Source: Streptomyces ureilyticus
Lineage (GTDB): Bacteria > Actinomycetota > Actinomycetes > Streptomycetales > Streptomycetaceae
Assembly (NCBI RefSeq): GCF_011045025.1
Contig: NZ_JAAKZX010000085.1
Coordinates: 1-38,937, forward strand
Direction: 5' to 3'
DNA: 38,937 nucleotides
Part shown: positions 1 through 7,690 of the stretch, piece after piece
Layout of the letters: each line of letters starts with the position of its first letter
How positions within the stretch are numbered: position 1 is the stretch's first letter
Notes under the pieces: model-generated
The model's database searches: none
What the model saw: only the letters and a program-made list of their open reading frames with translations
Told to the model about the DNA's origin: nothing
Translations under genes and position numbers: made by a program

Positions 1-132
1 GCGGGGTTCCGGGTGGCCAAGTCCTTTGAGCCTTGCCAACGGCGCCGCCATGACAGCCATACCCAGAACCCCTGGGCCCTCTGATCTTACGAATGACCAG
101 AGCAACCACCCTTGAAAGGTAGGACCACCCTC

Positions 133-747
133 ATGACCCTCACGGAAGTCACCCCACAGCCCACGGACGCGGAGCGTTTCGGCCACATCCTCGCTGTTCA
201 GCGCGCTGCCTACCTCCGCGACGGAGCACCCTCACTGGCGGCGCGGCGCAGCGACCTGAGCAGGTTCAAGGCGGCACTGATCGCCCGGCGCAGCGCCATC
301 GAGGAGGCGATCATCACCGACTTCGGAAATCGCTCGCGCCACGAGACCACGATGATGGAGTTGGGGGGCGTCGTCCAGGACATCGACTACCTTCAGCGCA
401 ATCTCCGCCGCTTCATGCGCCCGAGGAGCCGCCACACCGCCTGGCACATGCGGTTGGGCACCAACCGCATCGAATACCAGCCGCTCGGAGTGGTCGGGGT
501 CATCTCACCGTGGAACTATCCCGTCAACCTGTCGCTGATGCAGGTCGTCACCGCGATCGTCGCCGGCAACCGCGTCATTTTGATGCCCTGCGGCGGTAAC
601 GGCTCCAGCCGGGCCCACTGGCTGTTCGTCAGATCACCACGCCTCAAAGCCGTGATCATCCACGGCCAAGATCCATTTTTGCGACAGACCCTAGTGCGAC
701 AGCCACGGCGTGTCAGCCCCGCGACATCACGCCAGCAAGGTCAGTGA
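133..747 (+). pseudogene. Aldehyde dehydrogenase, N-terminal fragment
   Basis: The first ~150 residues match the start of NAD(P)-dependent aldehyde dehydrogenases of the coniferyl-aldehyde type: an N-terminal helical region, then GVVGVISPWNYPVNLSLM and AGNRVILMP. Similarity stops abruptly near base 600, where family members continue LKPSE; here it reads MPCGGN followed by unrelated sequence to a stop at 747. The nucleotide-binding lysine segment, the catalytic Cys and the general-base Glu are all missing, so the product cannot be active. I chose ATG 133 over the upstream TTG at 112 because AAAGGTAGG lies at a normal ribosome-binding distance. The break looks like a recombination or insertion junction rather than a point mutation. 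Confident about the family; the downstream partner sequence is unidentified. Confidence 0.8.
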
Positions 748-1136
748 GGAGGTACCAGACCAGGCTCTGGGGGCGCGGTTCAATCTTCAGCCCAGGCGAG
801 GGCGGCGGCGACCGGCGATGTGGCCAAGTACGGCGGGGGCGCCTGTGCGCGCTGCTCGTGCTCGCCCTCGTCGTCCTGGCGGCACCGCGGACGGCCCCGC
901 TGAGGGCCTGTGGCGTGGCGCCGGCCGTGAGCGGGGGAGTCGAGTCCCTGCACTCACCGGGCTGCCGGCGGAACTCTCCCAAGGCAGCAGGGTCGCCCGT
1001 TGGGTGCTCGGTTCCGCCTTCAACGCGCCAAACCTGTTGGTACGCGGTCGGCGCGGCCGCCGGCTGGCTCGTCATGAGGGGACATGGGACGCGGCGGTGT
1101 GACTTCCCGCTTGCCGAACCTATCGAATTTCGATAG
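744..1136 (+). CDS. Possible small secreted hypothetical protein
   Basis: A 130-residue frame with a hydrophobic stretch (CALLVLALVVLAA, about residues 35-47) that could be a signal peptide if translation starts internally, followed by a Cys- and Pro-rich tail. There is no good ribosome-binding site at the first start, and overlapping frames on both strands are equally long, so this could be noise. It falls between the aldehyde dehydrogenase remnant and the FAD oxidoreductase; without it, 748-1115 holds nothing I recognise. No function can be assigned. Confidence 0.2.
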   Translation: MRRYQTRLWGRGSIFSPGEGGGDRRCGQVRRGRLCALLVLALVVLAAPRTAPLRACGVAPAVSGGVESLHSPGCRRNSPKAAGSPVGCSVPPSTRQTCWYAVGAAAGWLVMRGHGTRRCDFPLAEPIEFR

Positions 1137-1140
1137 GTTC
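1116..1140. promoter_or_regulatory. 25-bp palindrome, probable operator
   Basis: Perfect inverted repeat with 12-bp arms GAACCTATCGAA / TTCGATAGGTTC around a single T. It ends 53 bp before the ATG of the FAD oxidoreductase. The inner ATCGAA..TTCGAT resembles winged-helix (ArsR-like) operators of actinobacteria. A second short palindrome, TCGATCGA, follows at 1151-1158. No candidate regulator gene is adjacent, so the binding protein is unknown. Confidence 0.6.
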
Positions 1141-1193
1141 CCATCGAGGTTCGATCGAAGCGTCGGCCTTCGGTGACCGCAAGGAGCACAGCC

Positions 1194-2375
1194 ATGCCCG
1201 CAACAGCCCGCACCCCCTGCCGCCTCGGAGACACGGCCGGTACTGATGTACTGGTGGTCGGGGCCGGGCTGGCCGGTCTGCACGTCGCCACGCTCCTCGC
1301 CCGGCAGGGCCACGACGTGCTGCTCGTCGACCGGCGAACGACCCTGGCCGGGGCGATCCGCACCACGGGGATCTTCGTCCGGAAGACACTCGACGACTTC
1401 TCGCTGCCCGACGAGCACCTCGGACCCCCGATCCGGCGCGTGCTGCTCTATCCCCCGGGCATGGACCGCCCGGTCAGCCTGGTCAGCGATCGCGACGAAT
1501 ACCGGGTGGGCGACATGGCACGGCTGTACGAGGCGGCGGCCGCGGTCGCGGTCGACGCCGGTGTGCGGTTGGCGCTGGGCACGCGTTACGCCGGCCGGCG
1601 GGGCGACACCTTCCACCTGATCGGCCGAGACGGGCCGACCGCGGTCCGGGCGCGCTTTGTCGTCGGCGCCGACGGAGCACGTTCGAGCGTCGCCCGCGAC
1701 CTCGGCCTCGACCGCAACCGCCACCTGCTGGTCGGCGCCGAAGAGGTCTTCGAGGTGTCCCCGAACGGCGAACCACCCACCTTCCACTGCGTCCTCGACC
1801 CCTCCCTCGCCCCCGGATACCTGGCATGGGTGGTCAACGACGGACGGCACGCCCATGTCGGTGTCGCCGGCTACGCCGACCGTTTCCCGGACGGTCTGCG
1901 CCGGGCCGCGGAACGCTTCAGTGCCTCGGCGCCCGGACTGGCCGGCGTCGACCGTCCCGAGGCGGTGGAGCGACGCGCAGGCCCGATACCCGTCGGCGGC
2001 GTGCTGCGCCGCATCAGCTGCGCCGACGGACTTCTCGTGGGGGACGCGGCCGGCGCTGTCTCGCCCCTCACCGCCGGCGGCCTGGATCCCTGCCTGCGGC
2101 TGTCGGAACTGGCCGCCTCCGTCCTCGACGACGCGCTGCGGTCCGGGAAGCGGGACGCGCTGGCGCACTACAGCGGAGCCGGTCTACGGGCGAGTTTCCG
2201 AGGACGGCTCTCGCTGCGCCGGGCGTTGGCCCGCGTACGGACACCGGCGGCGACGACCGCGGCGTTCACCCTGTTGCGCACACCGCCGGGGCGGGCTGCG
2301 GCCGGCCGTATCCTCTTCGGCGACCGGTCCTTCCCCGATCAACCCGCCCCTCGTGCCGTTGTCGCACAGCACTGA
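1194..2375 (+). CDS. FAD-dependent oxidoreductase (geranylgeranyl-reductase-like)
   Basis: A 393-residue flavoprotein of the p-hydroxybenzoate hydroxylase fold. VLVVGAGLAGLHVA near the N-terminus is the FAD-binding beta-alpha-beta motif (GxGxxG), VVGADGARSSVARDL is the second conserved motif, and GDAAGAVSPLTAGGLDP is the FAD-ribityl motif with the PLTAGG form typical of the geranylgeranyl reductase subgroup. Likely role: FAD/NAD(P)H-dependent reduction or hydroxylation of an unknown, probably lipophilic, substrate in the cytoplasm. Start ATG 1194 is chosen because AAGGAG lies 8 bp upstream; the GTG at 1173 has no such site. Transcription is probably controlled by the palindrome at 1116-1140. 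Length is normal and no damage is visible. The substrate cannot be deduced. Confidence 0.85.
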   Translation: MPATARTPCRLGDTAGTDVLVVGAGLAGLHVATLLARQGHDVLLVDRRTTLAGAIRTTGIFVRKTLDDFSLPDEHLGPPIRRVLLYPPGMDRPVSLVSDRDEYRVGDMARLYEAAAAVAVDAGVRLALGTRYAGRRGDTFHLIGRDGPTAVRARFVVGADGARSSVARDLGLDRNRHLLVGAEEVFEVSPNGEPPTFHCVLDPSLAPGYLAWVVNDGRHAHVGVAGYADRFPDGLRRAAERFSASAPGLAGVDRPEAVERRAGPIPVGGVLRRISCADGLLVGDAAGAVSPLTAGGLDPCLRLSELAASVLDDALRSGKRDALAHYSGAGLRASFRGRLSLRRALARVRTPAATTAAFTLLRTPPGRAAAGRILFGDRSFPDQPAPRAVVAQH

Positions 2376-2451
2376 CTCCATGGAACGGACCGCCTCCGGG
2401 CCGGGAGGCGCCCGGCATGTGCGTGGCTGCCGCCCATAACAGGCTGGGATC

Positions 2452-2685
2452 ATGGCGATCGACCAGCCCATCGTGCTCTACCCGCCCGGTGAGGACGGCG
2501 GCCGGCGGGTCCGCGCGGGCGCGCGGTTCCTGGGGATGGCGTACGCGCTGCTCGACGTCGTGGAATTCCTGCGCCTGGCCGGGCTGGACGACGCCGACGA
2601 CGACTGGTTGCGGCAGTCCGCACTGGTCGAGTGGCGCGGCGCGGCCCGGACGTGTGGATCGTCCGCGGCTGACCGGACGACATGA
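2452..2685 (+). CDS. Conserved ~70-aa small protein, copy 1 (3' frameshift)
   Basis: Small acidic protein, one of three related copies in this window (others at 32818-33028 and 34120-34335). Shared features: an opening P-I-V-x-Y-P-P, GGRRVR, GMAY-x-LLD-x-V-EFLRLAGL, a run of Asp, and L-x-EWRG near the end. The other two end in GPEVWEP or GPDNWER. Here the current frame ends ARTCGSSAADRTT, but the neighbouring frame reads GPDVWIVRG followed by a stop at about 2678-2680, so a one-base deletion after EWRG probably altered the C-terminus. Start ATG 2452. Function unknown; no membrane segment or signal peptide. It lies between the FAD oxidoreductase and the NUDIX gene, on the same strand. Confidence 0.7.
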   Translation: MAIDQPIVLYPPGEDGGRRVRAGARFLGMAYALLDVVEFLRLAGLDDADDDWLRQSALVEWRGAARTCGSSAADRTT

Positions 2686-2719
2686 CCTGGTGTCGGTGCC
2701 GTCCGGCACGATGTGGTCC

Positions 2720-3244
2720 ATGGGTGAACTTGTCGAACGTGTCGACGAGCACGATGAGGTCCTCGCAGTCGTCAGCAGGGGCGATGCGATTCGCCAGGGG
2801 TGGTTGCATCGCATCGCGACGGTCGTGTGCCGCGACACCGCCGGGCGGATCCTCGTACACCGCCGTCCCCACGAGGCCGCACGATTCCCGGGCGGGTTCA
2901 ACTGGATGCTCGGCGGTGCGGCGCAGGTCGGTGAGTCCTACGAGGAGGCCGCGGCGCGGGAGTTGGCGGAGGAACTCGGTGTCCGGGCCCGTACGGGGTT
3001 CGTGTTCAAGTTCAGGTGCCTGGGCGCGATCAGCCCCTACTGGCTCGGCCTGCACGAGGCCGTCGTGACCGGGCCCATCAGGCCCGACCCCGAGGAGATC
3101 GCCTGGCACGACTGGCTGACGGAGCCCGAGCTCGGGGAACTGGTCCGGCACGAGGCGTTTGTCCCCGATGCCCGCGAGGCGTTCGACCGGTACTCCGCCC
3201 TCGGACGAGCGTCCGCGCGGAGTGGGCGGGGCGGCTCACCATGA
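2720..3244 (+). CDS. NUDIX hydrolase
   Basis: A 174-residue protein with a perfect NUDIX box, G-x5-E-x7-REUxEExGU, seen as GAAQVGESYEEAAARELAEELGV near residues 72-94. The family hydrolyses nucleoside diphosphates linked to another moiety, using Mg2+ or Mn2+ held by the RELAEE glutamates. The N-terminal part (MGELVERVDEHDEVL..., HRRP, FPGGFNWMLGG) resembles the YfcD/isopentenyl-diphosphate-isomerase-like branch, so the substrate may not be a nucleotide. ATG 2720 fits the domain; an in-frame ATG at 2711 is possible. It follows copy 1 of the small-protein family and precedes a broken membrane-protein gene. It appears intact. Confidence 0.85.
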   Translation: MGELVERVDEHDEVLAVVSRGDAIRQGWLHRIATVVCRDTAGRILVHRRPHEAARFPGGFNWMLGGAAQVGESYEEAAARELAEELGVRARTGFVFKFRCLGAISPYWLGLHEAVVTGPIRPDPEEIAWHDWLTEPELGELVRHEAFVPDAREAFDRYSALGRASARSGRGGSP

Positions 3245-3289
3245 CAGGGAGTGGGGCGGGCAGTCTCGTCATTCCGGAGGACCCACACG

Positions 3290-3660
3290 GTGGACATCCT
3301 GCTGCTCGTCCTGTCCGCGCTGGGCGCCGCGTTCCGCAACGCTCTCGCAACCGTTCTCCAGCGCAAGGCCGCCCTGAGCGTGCCACGCTCCGACAAGCGG
3401 CGGGCCGGACTGATGCCCGATCTGCTCCGGCGTCCCGTCTGGCTACCGGCATCGCCGCGGCGGTCTGTCAGGCCGTGGTCTGCGCCGTGGTGGGAGGGCT
3501 CGCTGTGGCCCTGGCCGCCGCATCGCCTGCCGAAATCGCACGCACGTACCGATCGACCGATGGATCCCGGTACTCGCCGTGTGTACCGCTGCGATCGTCG
3601 GTCTCGTGCTCGCCGCACTCCGCAGGCCCGAGGGTCGGAGAGAAGGAGCTGCTGCCGCAT
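3290..3660 (+). pseudogene. DMT/EamA-like membrane protein, frameshifted remnant
   Basis: Starts at GTG 3290 behind a good GGAGG (3276-3280) and reads VDILLLVLSALGAAF..ALATVLQRKAAL..RRPVWL, the opening of Streptomyces EamA/DMT-type integral membrane proteins. Coding then continues in the next frame (GIAAAVCQAVVCAVVGGLAVALAAASPAEIARTYRSTD) and then the third frame (WIPVLAVCTAAIVGLVLAALRRPEG). Two indels and probably an internal deletion have reduced a ~280-residue protein to about 120 codons. It cannot be functional as it stands. The NUDIX stop is 45 bp upstream, so the two may once have been co-transcribed. Confidence 0.65.
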
Positions 3661-3662
3661 TC

Positions 3663-3823
3663 AGCGGGCCGAGCGCACCGCGATCCTCCTGGGCGACTCC
3701 GTCTACACCCTGGCCTGGGATCCTGGGAAGGGCCGCGTCCTGCTGCGCACCTGGGACCCGGGCCTGTACTTCCCGGAGTGGCCCGAGGATGCCAGATCCA
3801 TGAAGTACGTGCGCACTTCCTGA
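3663..3823 (+). pseudogene. Unidentified gene fragment (C-terminal)
   Basis: A frame reading AERTAILLGDSVYTLAWDPGKG... to a stop at 3823, with over 90 % G/C at the third codon position until about base 3790, which marks real former coding sequence. No start codon or ribosome site fits. I do not recognise the family. It abuts the membrane-protein remnant on one side and a minus-strand remnant on the other. Confidence 0.35.
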
Positions 3824-4112
3824 AGTTCGGTGTTGAGCAGGAGCGTCCACCGGTCCGGGGTGAATGGCCATGCACGATCGCGTTGTAGCGCTCGCCCCGC
3901 ATCCGAGCCGCGACCGACCGGTCGGTGAACGCGTCCAACAGGTCGGTCGTGGCCTGAAGCGTCCAGCGGTCGTACTGGCCCACCACACGGTTGGCGGCCT
4001 GCTCCCGGCTCTCGTCAACCCTCGGCGGTGCGGGCGATGAAGTGGTGGGGTGCGGCGTTCTGGAAGTCGGTAAGCCGCTCGGTCAGGCGGGCCAGCAGCT
4101 TGATCGCCTGAG
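3800..4112 (-). pseudogene. Degenerate minus-strand gene remnant
   Basis: Read on the minus strand, three frames successively give protein-like sequence: QAIKLLARLTERLTDFQNAAPHH (about 4015-4110), then VVGQYDRWTLQATTDLLDAFTDRSVAARM (about 3890-3986), then WTLLLNTELQEVRTYFMDLASS (about 3795-3860). I read this as a single gene broken by frameshifts and deletions. The family is not recognised. Confidence 0.3.
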
Positions 4113-4363
4113 TGCTCTTCCTGATCAGCAAGGGCTTCGGATTCGGCGACGTCAAGCTCGCCCTCGTCCTGGGCGCTGTCCTGGGCTGGTACGGCCGGGC
4201 GATCGTCCTGGTCGGTACGTTCGCCGGGTACCTGCTCGGCGCGCTGTATGGCATCGGCCTCATCCTCGCGGGCCGGGCCGACCACATGAGCAGGATCCCG
4301 TTCGGTCCGTTCCTGCTCGCCGGAACGCTAGCCCGCGTGCTCCTGGGCTCCCACGCCTCCTGA
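4112..4363 (+). pseudogene. Type IV prepilin peptidase (A24), C-terminal fragment
   Basis: Encodes the last ~80 residues of an A24-family aspartic prepilin peptidase. FGFGDVKLAL carries the second catalytic Asp in the conserved G-D-x-K-L motif, followed by hydrophobic helices (VLVGTFAGYLLGALYGIGLIL) and the conserved terminal IPFGPFLLAGTLARVLLG. The N-terminal helices, with the first catalytic Asp, are absent, and the sequence upstream of base 4120 is unrelated. The GTG at 4112 is probably not a real start. In the intact family this membrane protein cleaves prepilin leader peptides at the cytoplasmic membrane. Here it is a leftover of a rearrangement. Confidence 0.75.
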
Positions 4364-4500
4364 ATCCGGGACTCCCCAAGCAGAGGGGACGCTGAGTCGG
4401 GTGCTGTGTGCTGATGGCACACGGGGCGGCTTCGTGCTGGCTAGTGGCTCGCCACGCATCCTTGGCCGGGTAAGCGACCCGCTGTTCTCCCTCCCGCTGC

Positions 4501-4686
4501 GCGAACAGCGTCATTGCCGCCGCTCACCTGTCCATCTGGACCGCGGAACGAGCCTCGCTCACCGACCTGCTCGCCACTCGGAAGCTCCCACCCAACCGCC
4601 GGGCACTGCTCACCGAACAGCTCCAGGACGTCGACCGCGCGATCCGAAAGCACCCGATGACCCCTCCGACGGTTTCTCCTGCGTAG
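4501..4686 (+). pseudogene. Unidentified coding fragment
   Basis: Frame reading VIAAAHLSIWTAERASLTDLL...LLTEQLQDVDRAIRKHP up to a TAG at 4684-4686, with coding-like third positions but no start. Family unknown. The rest of 4364-4990 contains nothing I can name. Confidence 0.25.
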
Positions 4687-4991
4687 CACCCGGCCCCATG
4701 CCCATGCCGACCGCAGCGCGAGATCGACGCCGTCGAGGGCAGAGGCCGCTGTCGGCGGAGGCGGGTGATCTCCTCCTGCTGATGTTGCTCGCGCTGGCTG
4801 GCGGGACTTCGTTGCGATCGGCGGGCGGCACATCGCCGTCAAGCCACCACGTCGTGGGGCAGCGAAGAAGCGAGCCAGCCCGCCGATCAAACAGGATCCT
4901 GCCATCGGCCGGCAGCACATCAAGGACCAGCCACCACGAGCGGCATCGACCCGCGCCGACCCGCCGATCGCCACGATCCTGACATTGACGC

Positions 4992-5120
4992 AAAGAAGGC
5001 CGACGCCGCCTTGAGGATCTCGTTGGCCCGCCGCAGCTCGGCGTTCTCGGCCTTGAGCCGCTTGATCTCCGCGGCCTCCTCGGAGGTGACGCCGGGCCGT
5101 CGGCCGGCGTCGACCTGGGC
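4992..5120 (-). pseudogene. IS3-family OrfA fragment
   Basis: Minus-strand sequence reads AQVDAGRRPGVTSEEAAEIKRLK, then AENAELRRANEILKAASAFF. This is the characteristic junction between the helix-turn-helix and the leucine-zipper-like helix of OrfA in Streptomyces IS3-family elements (IS51/IS407-like subgroup). The helix-turn-helix itself and all of OrfB (the DDE integrase) are missing, and no terminal repeats are visible. A dead remnant marking an old insertion. Confidence 0.8.
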
Positions 5121-5260
5121 ATGCTCAGCCCAGTGGAGTACGAACTCCGCTCCCCACCGGCAGCGTGAAACCAAGCAACTCGACTCCACCCGACTCGGGA
5201 CAGTCCGGAGCCTCCATCAGACCCGGAATGATTCACGGGCCTGACTGTGCACCGGTCTGG

Positions 5261-7012
5261 CTAACCGGTCAGGGTCGGGGTGTAGGGGGTCAGAGCGGGG
5301 GCGAGTTGTACGCCGGGGGCCAGGCCCAGGGCGATGAGGGCGTCGGGCAGGCCGCGGCCGACGCGGGCGGCTTCCGCGGTGCCCGGGGCGGCCAGTTGGC
5401 GGCAGCTGGCGGAGATGATGTCGAACAGGTGCTGTACCCGGCCGGGTCCGCGGGGCAGCAGTTGGCCGTGGAAGTCCTCGTGGTGGGCGAGAACGAGGGC
5501 GGCGAGACCGGCGACGTGGGCCGAGGCCGTGCCGGTGCCGTCGAGGGCTGTGTAGCCGCCATGCGGCGCGCAGGACAGGATGGCCACGCCGGGAGCGACC
5601 GCGTCGATGCCCGGGCCGTAGCAGCTGAACGGCGCGGCGAACAGCCCTTCCGGTGTCAGCTGCGGGCCCGCATGGGTGGCCTGGGAGGTGTCTGGCGGGT
5701 ACGAGCCGAAGACTCCCAGTGCGCCCACGGCGAACACGGTGGGCAGCGAGCCGGGGAAGGCGACCGGTCCGCCCGTGTCGCCCGCCGGGGCGACGCAGGC
5801 GATGCCCGCGGCGTTGGCATCGGCGAGCTTGCGGGAGACCAGCGCCGACGCATACGGGGCCGCCACCGCGATGTGGGCGACGTCGACCTCGTTGTCGATG
5901 CAGCGGTCCAGCGCGGCGATCAGGTCGCTGAAGCAGCCGCCCGGCTGTACCTGGCAGACATCGAGATCGGCGTCGACCGCGATGCCGATGACGCCCTTGC
6001 CGGTGTCCGCCCCGGCGATGAGGCCCGCCGCATGGGTACCGGTGCCCACGCTGTCCTGGGCCCAGCCCTGTTCCGTACCGCGGACGAGATCGACCCCGGA
6101 ACCTGCCCGTTGCTTCAGGTCGGGGTGCTCGGAGGCGACGCCCGAACCGATGACCGCGACCCTGATGCCGAAGGCGCGGAACGTGGGAGGCAGCCGGTCC
6201 AGCCGCATGGCCTGCTGGCCCCAGCCGTACTGCTGCCTCTCGTCCAGCCCCGGGTACACCTTCTCCAGCGGTGTGAGGGTGACCAGGTTCTCCTGGGTCG
6301 CCGACAGGTCGGGACGGTTGATCCAGCGGTCCGCGTAACCGCCCGTGGGCCGGACGTACAGGGACTGAACGGACTGCGCGGTCTCCGTCGCCAGGGTGAC
6401 CGTGGCGGTCCCGTCGTCCCCGGTGATGCCCTGGGCCGGCCAGGACGCTCCGATCAGGAACACCCCGGCGCCGACTAGCGGTTCGCCCTCCGGGCCGCAG
6501 ACGCGCAACGAGATCTCCACGGGTTCATCGAGCGGCGCGACGAGCGCCGGATCGCGGAGCGGCAGAATCCCCGCGGTCGGCATGACGGCGGGTCCGGTGC
6601 CGGACAGCGGCAGGTCCGGCTCGATGTGTACGTGCAGCGACCGCATCGCAGGCACCTGGGCCTCGGCCGCCTCGACGACCGCGATTTCCGGGCAGGAGGG
6701 GGGCAGCCCGGTCGATTGGAGCTTGTCCGACGGCTGTAGTCTGCGGGTTACTTTGACCTCGGGCATGCGCTCCAGCCGGTCGCACACCGCGTCCATGCTG
6801 AGCTCGGGTACTCCTGGCGGCAGCAGATGCTGCGGCAGCGGTGTCACCATGTACCGCTCCCGGCGCGGCTGCACGACGAGCGGCTCCGGCGCGCCCTTCT
6901 CGCCTGGTACCGCTGCCCTGCCCTCGGGTCCGGGCTCACCCGCACCCGGTCCACCCGCACCTGCCCCTTCGGGCCCGCTCGCGCGGTTGTTCCCGGGCGT
7001 TTCCTTGACCAT
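5261..7012 (-). CDS. Subtilisin-fold pseudoprotease with I9-like and Ig-like domains
   Basis: A 583-residue protein. Order: Gly/Pro/Glu-rich disordered N-terminus (residues 1-50), an I9-propeptide-like alpha/beta domain (about 50-135), a CarboxypepD_reg/Ig-like beta domain (about 163-230) and an S8 subtilase domain (about 280-575). The triad is broken. The Asp motif reads VAVIGSGV (Asp to Gly289), the His motif GTGTHAAG is kept (His327), the oxyanion Asn is Asp412 (APAGDTG), and the Ser motif reads GTGTASAHVAG (Ser to Gly494). The fold motifs are otherwise well preserved, which argues for selection on a non-catalytic role such as scaffold or ligand-binding protein. No signal peptide or membrane segment, so probably cytoplasmic. 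ATG 7012 has AAGGTGG upstream; GTGs at 7027 and 7030 are alternatives. It follows the Q-rich gene on the same strand, beyond a strong hairpin. Confidence 0.8.
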   Translation of the reverse strand: MVKETPGNNRASGPEGAGAGGPGAGEPGPEGRAAVPGEKGAPEPLVVQPRRERYMVTPLPQHLLPPGVPELSMDAVCDRLERMPEVKVTRRLQPSDKLQSTGLPPSCPEIAVVEAAEAQVPAMRSLHVHIEPDLPLSGTGPAVMPTAGILPLRDPALVAPLDEPVEISLRVCGPEGEPLVGAGVFLIGASWPAQGITGDDGTATVTLATETAQSVQSLYVRPTGGYADRWINRPDLSATQENLVTLTPLEKVYPGLDERQQYGWGQQAMRLDRLPPTFRAFGIRVAVIGSGVASEHPDLKQRAGSGVDLVRGTEQGWAQDSVGTGTHAAGLIAGADTGKGVIGIAVDADLDVCQVQPGGCFSDLIAALDRCIDNEVDVAHIAVAAPYASALVSRKLADANAAGIACVAPAGDTGGPVAFPGSLPTVFAVGALGVFGSYPPDTSQATHAGPQLTPEGLFAAPFSCYGPGIDAVAPGVAILSCAPHGGYTALDGTGTASAHVAGLAALVLAHHEDFHGQLLPRGPGRVQHLFDIISASCRQLAAPGTAEAARVGRGLPDALIALGLAPGVQLAPALTPYTPTLTG

Positions 7013-7098
7013 TACGTCCACCTTCACCACGCCTACCTCGTACTTGTGCGTACTTGTGCTTTCTGATCCGGCGACGGAACCGCTCGCCCTTGCACGCG

Positions 7099-7140
7099 GA
7101 TGCGGTGTGCCCGGAAAAACCGCTCCGGGCACACCGCATC
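7099..7140 (-). terminator. 17-bp-arm hairpin between Q-rich and pseudoprotease genes
   Basis: Perfect inverted repeat: arm GATGCGGTGTGCCCGGA (7099-7115), 8-nt loop, complementary arm at 7124-7140. On the minus strand it begins 11 bp after the Q-rich stop and ends 87 bp before the pseudoprotease ATG. There is no U-tract after the stem, so it may act as a partial terminator or an mRNA-stabilising stem that sets a higher level of the Q-rich protein. Confidence 0.7.
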
Positions 7141-7151
7141 GCGCCCTCAGG

Positions 7152-7661
7152 TCAGCCGATACCGAACGGCTGACCCATCTGGCCGAAGCCGAAGCCGGGC
7201 TGCTGGTACTGCTGGCCGTACGGCTGCTGGTACTGCTGGCCGTAGGGCTGCTGGCCCATCTGGCCGAACCCCCCGCCCCACTGCTGCTGGCCCTGCTGGC
7301 CCTGCTGGCCCTGCTGGCCCTGCGTGCCTTGCTGGCTCTGCTGCAGCAGCGTCACGATCGCGTTCGGCAGCGCCTGCTGCACGGACTGCTCCACGGCGTG
7401 GCGGACAGCCCCGGCCAGCGAGCGGTGCAGCGCGAGCGCCAGGTACGGGTGCGCCTGCTGAGCCAGCTCCGGCCGCTGCTGAAGCTGCTGCTGGAGCTGC
7501 TGGATCTGCTGGAACGTCTGCTGCACCTGCTGCGCGACCTGCTGGGCCGTCTGCTGACACGCCTGCTGGATGGACTGCTGAACCATCTGGGCGATCTGCT
7601 GCGAGCCGCCGATCTGCGGGCCGGCCTGCTGCTGGGGTTGGGTACCGGTCATCACCGACAT
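7152..7661 (-). CDS. Glutamine-rich, prion-like low-complexity protein
   Basis: 169 residues, about 61 of them Gln. Residues ~20-70 repeat a four-residue spacing (VQQS IQQA CQQT AQQV AQQV), predicting a long Gln-faced helix or coiled coil. A less biased middle (HPYLALALHRSLAGAVRHAVEQSVQQALPNAIVTLLQQ, split here by my reading into two helices) follows, then a GQQ repeat run. The tail is Gly/Tyr/Gln-rich (QQPYGQQYQQPYGQQYQQ, FGFGQMGQ), resembling aggregation-prone or phase-separating segments of prion-like proteins. Start ATG 7661 is supported by GGAG 6-8 bp upstream; an in-frame GTG at 7685 is less likely. No signal peptide. It is the promoter-proximal gene of a pair with the pseudoprotease, suggesting the two work together. 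Function unknown. Confidence 0.75.
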   Translation of the reverse strand: MSVMTGTQPQQQAGPQIGGSQQIAQMVQQSIQQACQQTAQQVAQQVQQTFQQIQQLQQQLQQRPELAQQAHPYLALALHRSLAGAVRHAVEQSVQQALPNAIVTLLQQSQQGTQGQQGQQGQQGQQQWGGGFGQMGQQPYGQQYQQPYGQQYQQPGFGFGQMGQPFGIG

Positions 7662-7690
7662 GAATGCTCCATTCGATGTCTCCACGGGAA

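Noticed and set aside
1020..2168. 382-codon minus-strand frame
   Set aside because: Antisense of the FAD oxidoreductase, which has clear FAD motifs and a ribosome site.
7260..7340. CTGCTGGCC tandem 9-mers resembling a short repeat array
   Set aside because: They are coding GQQ repeats of the Q-rich protein; no spacers, so not CRISPR.
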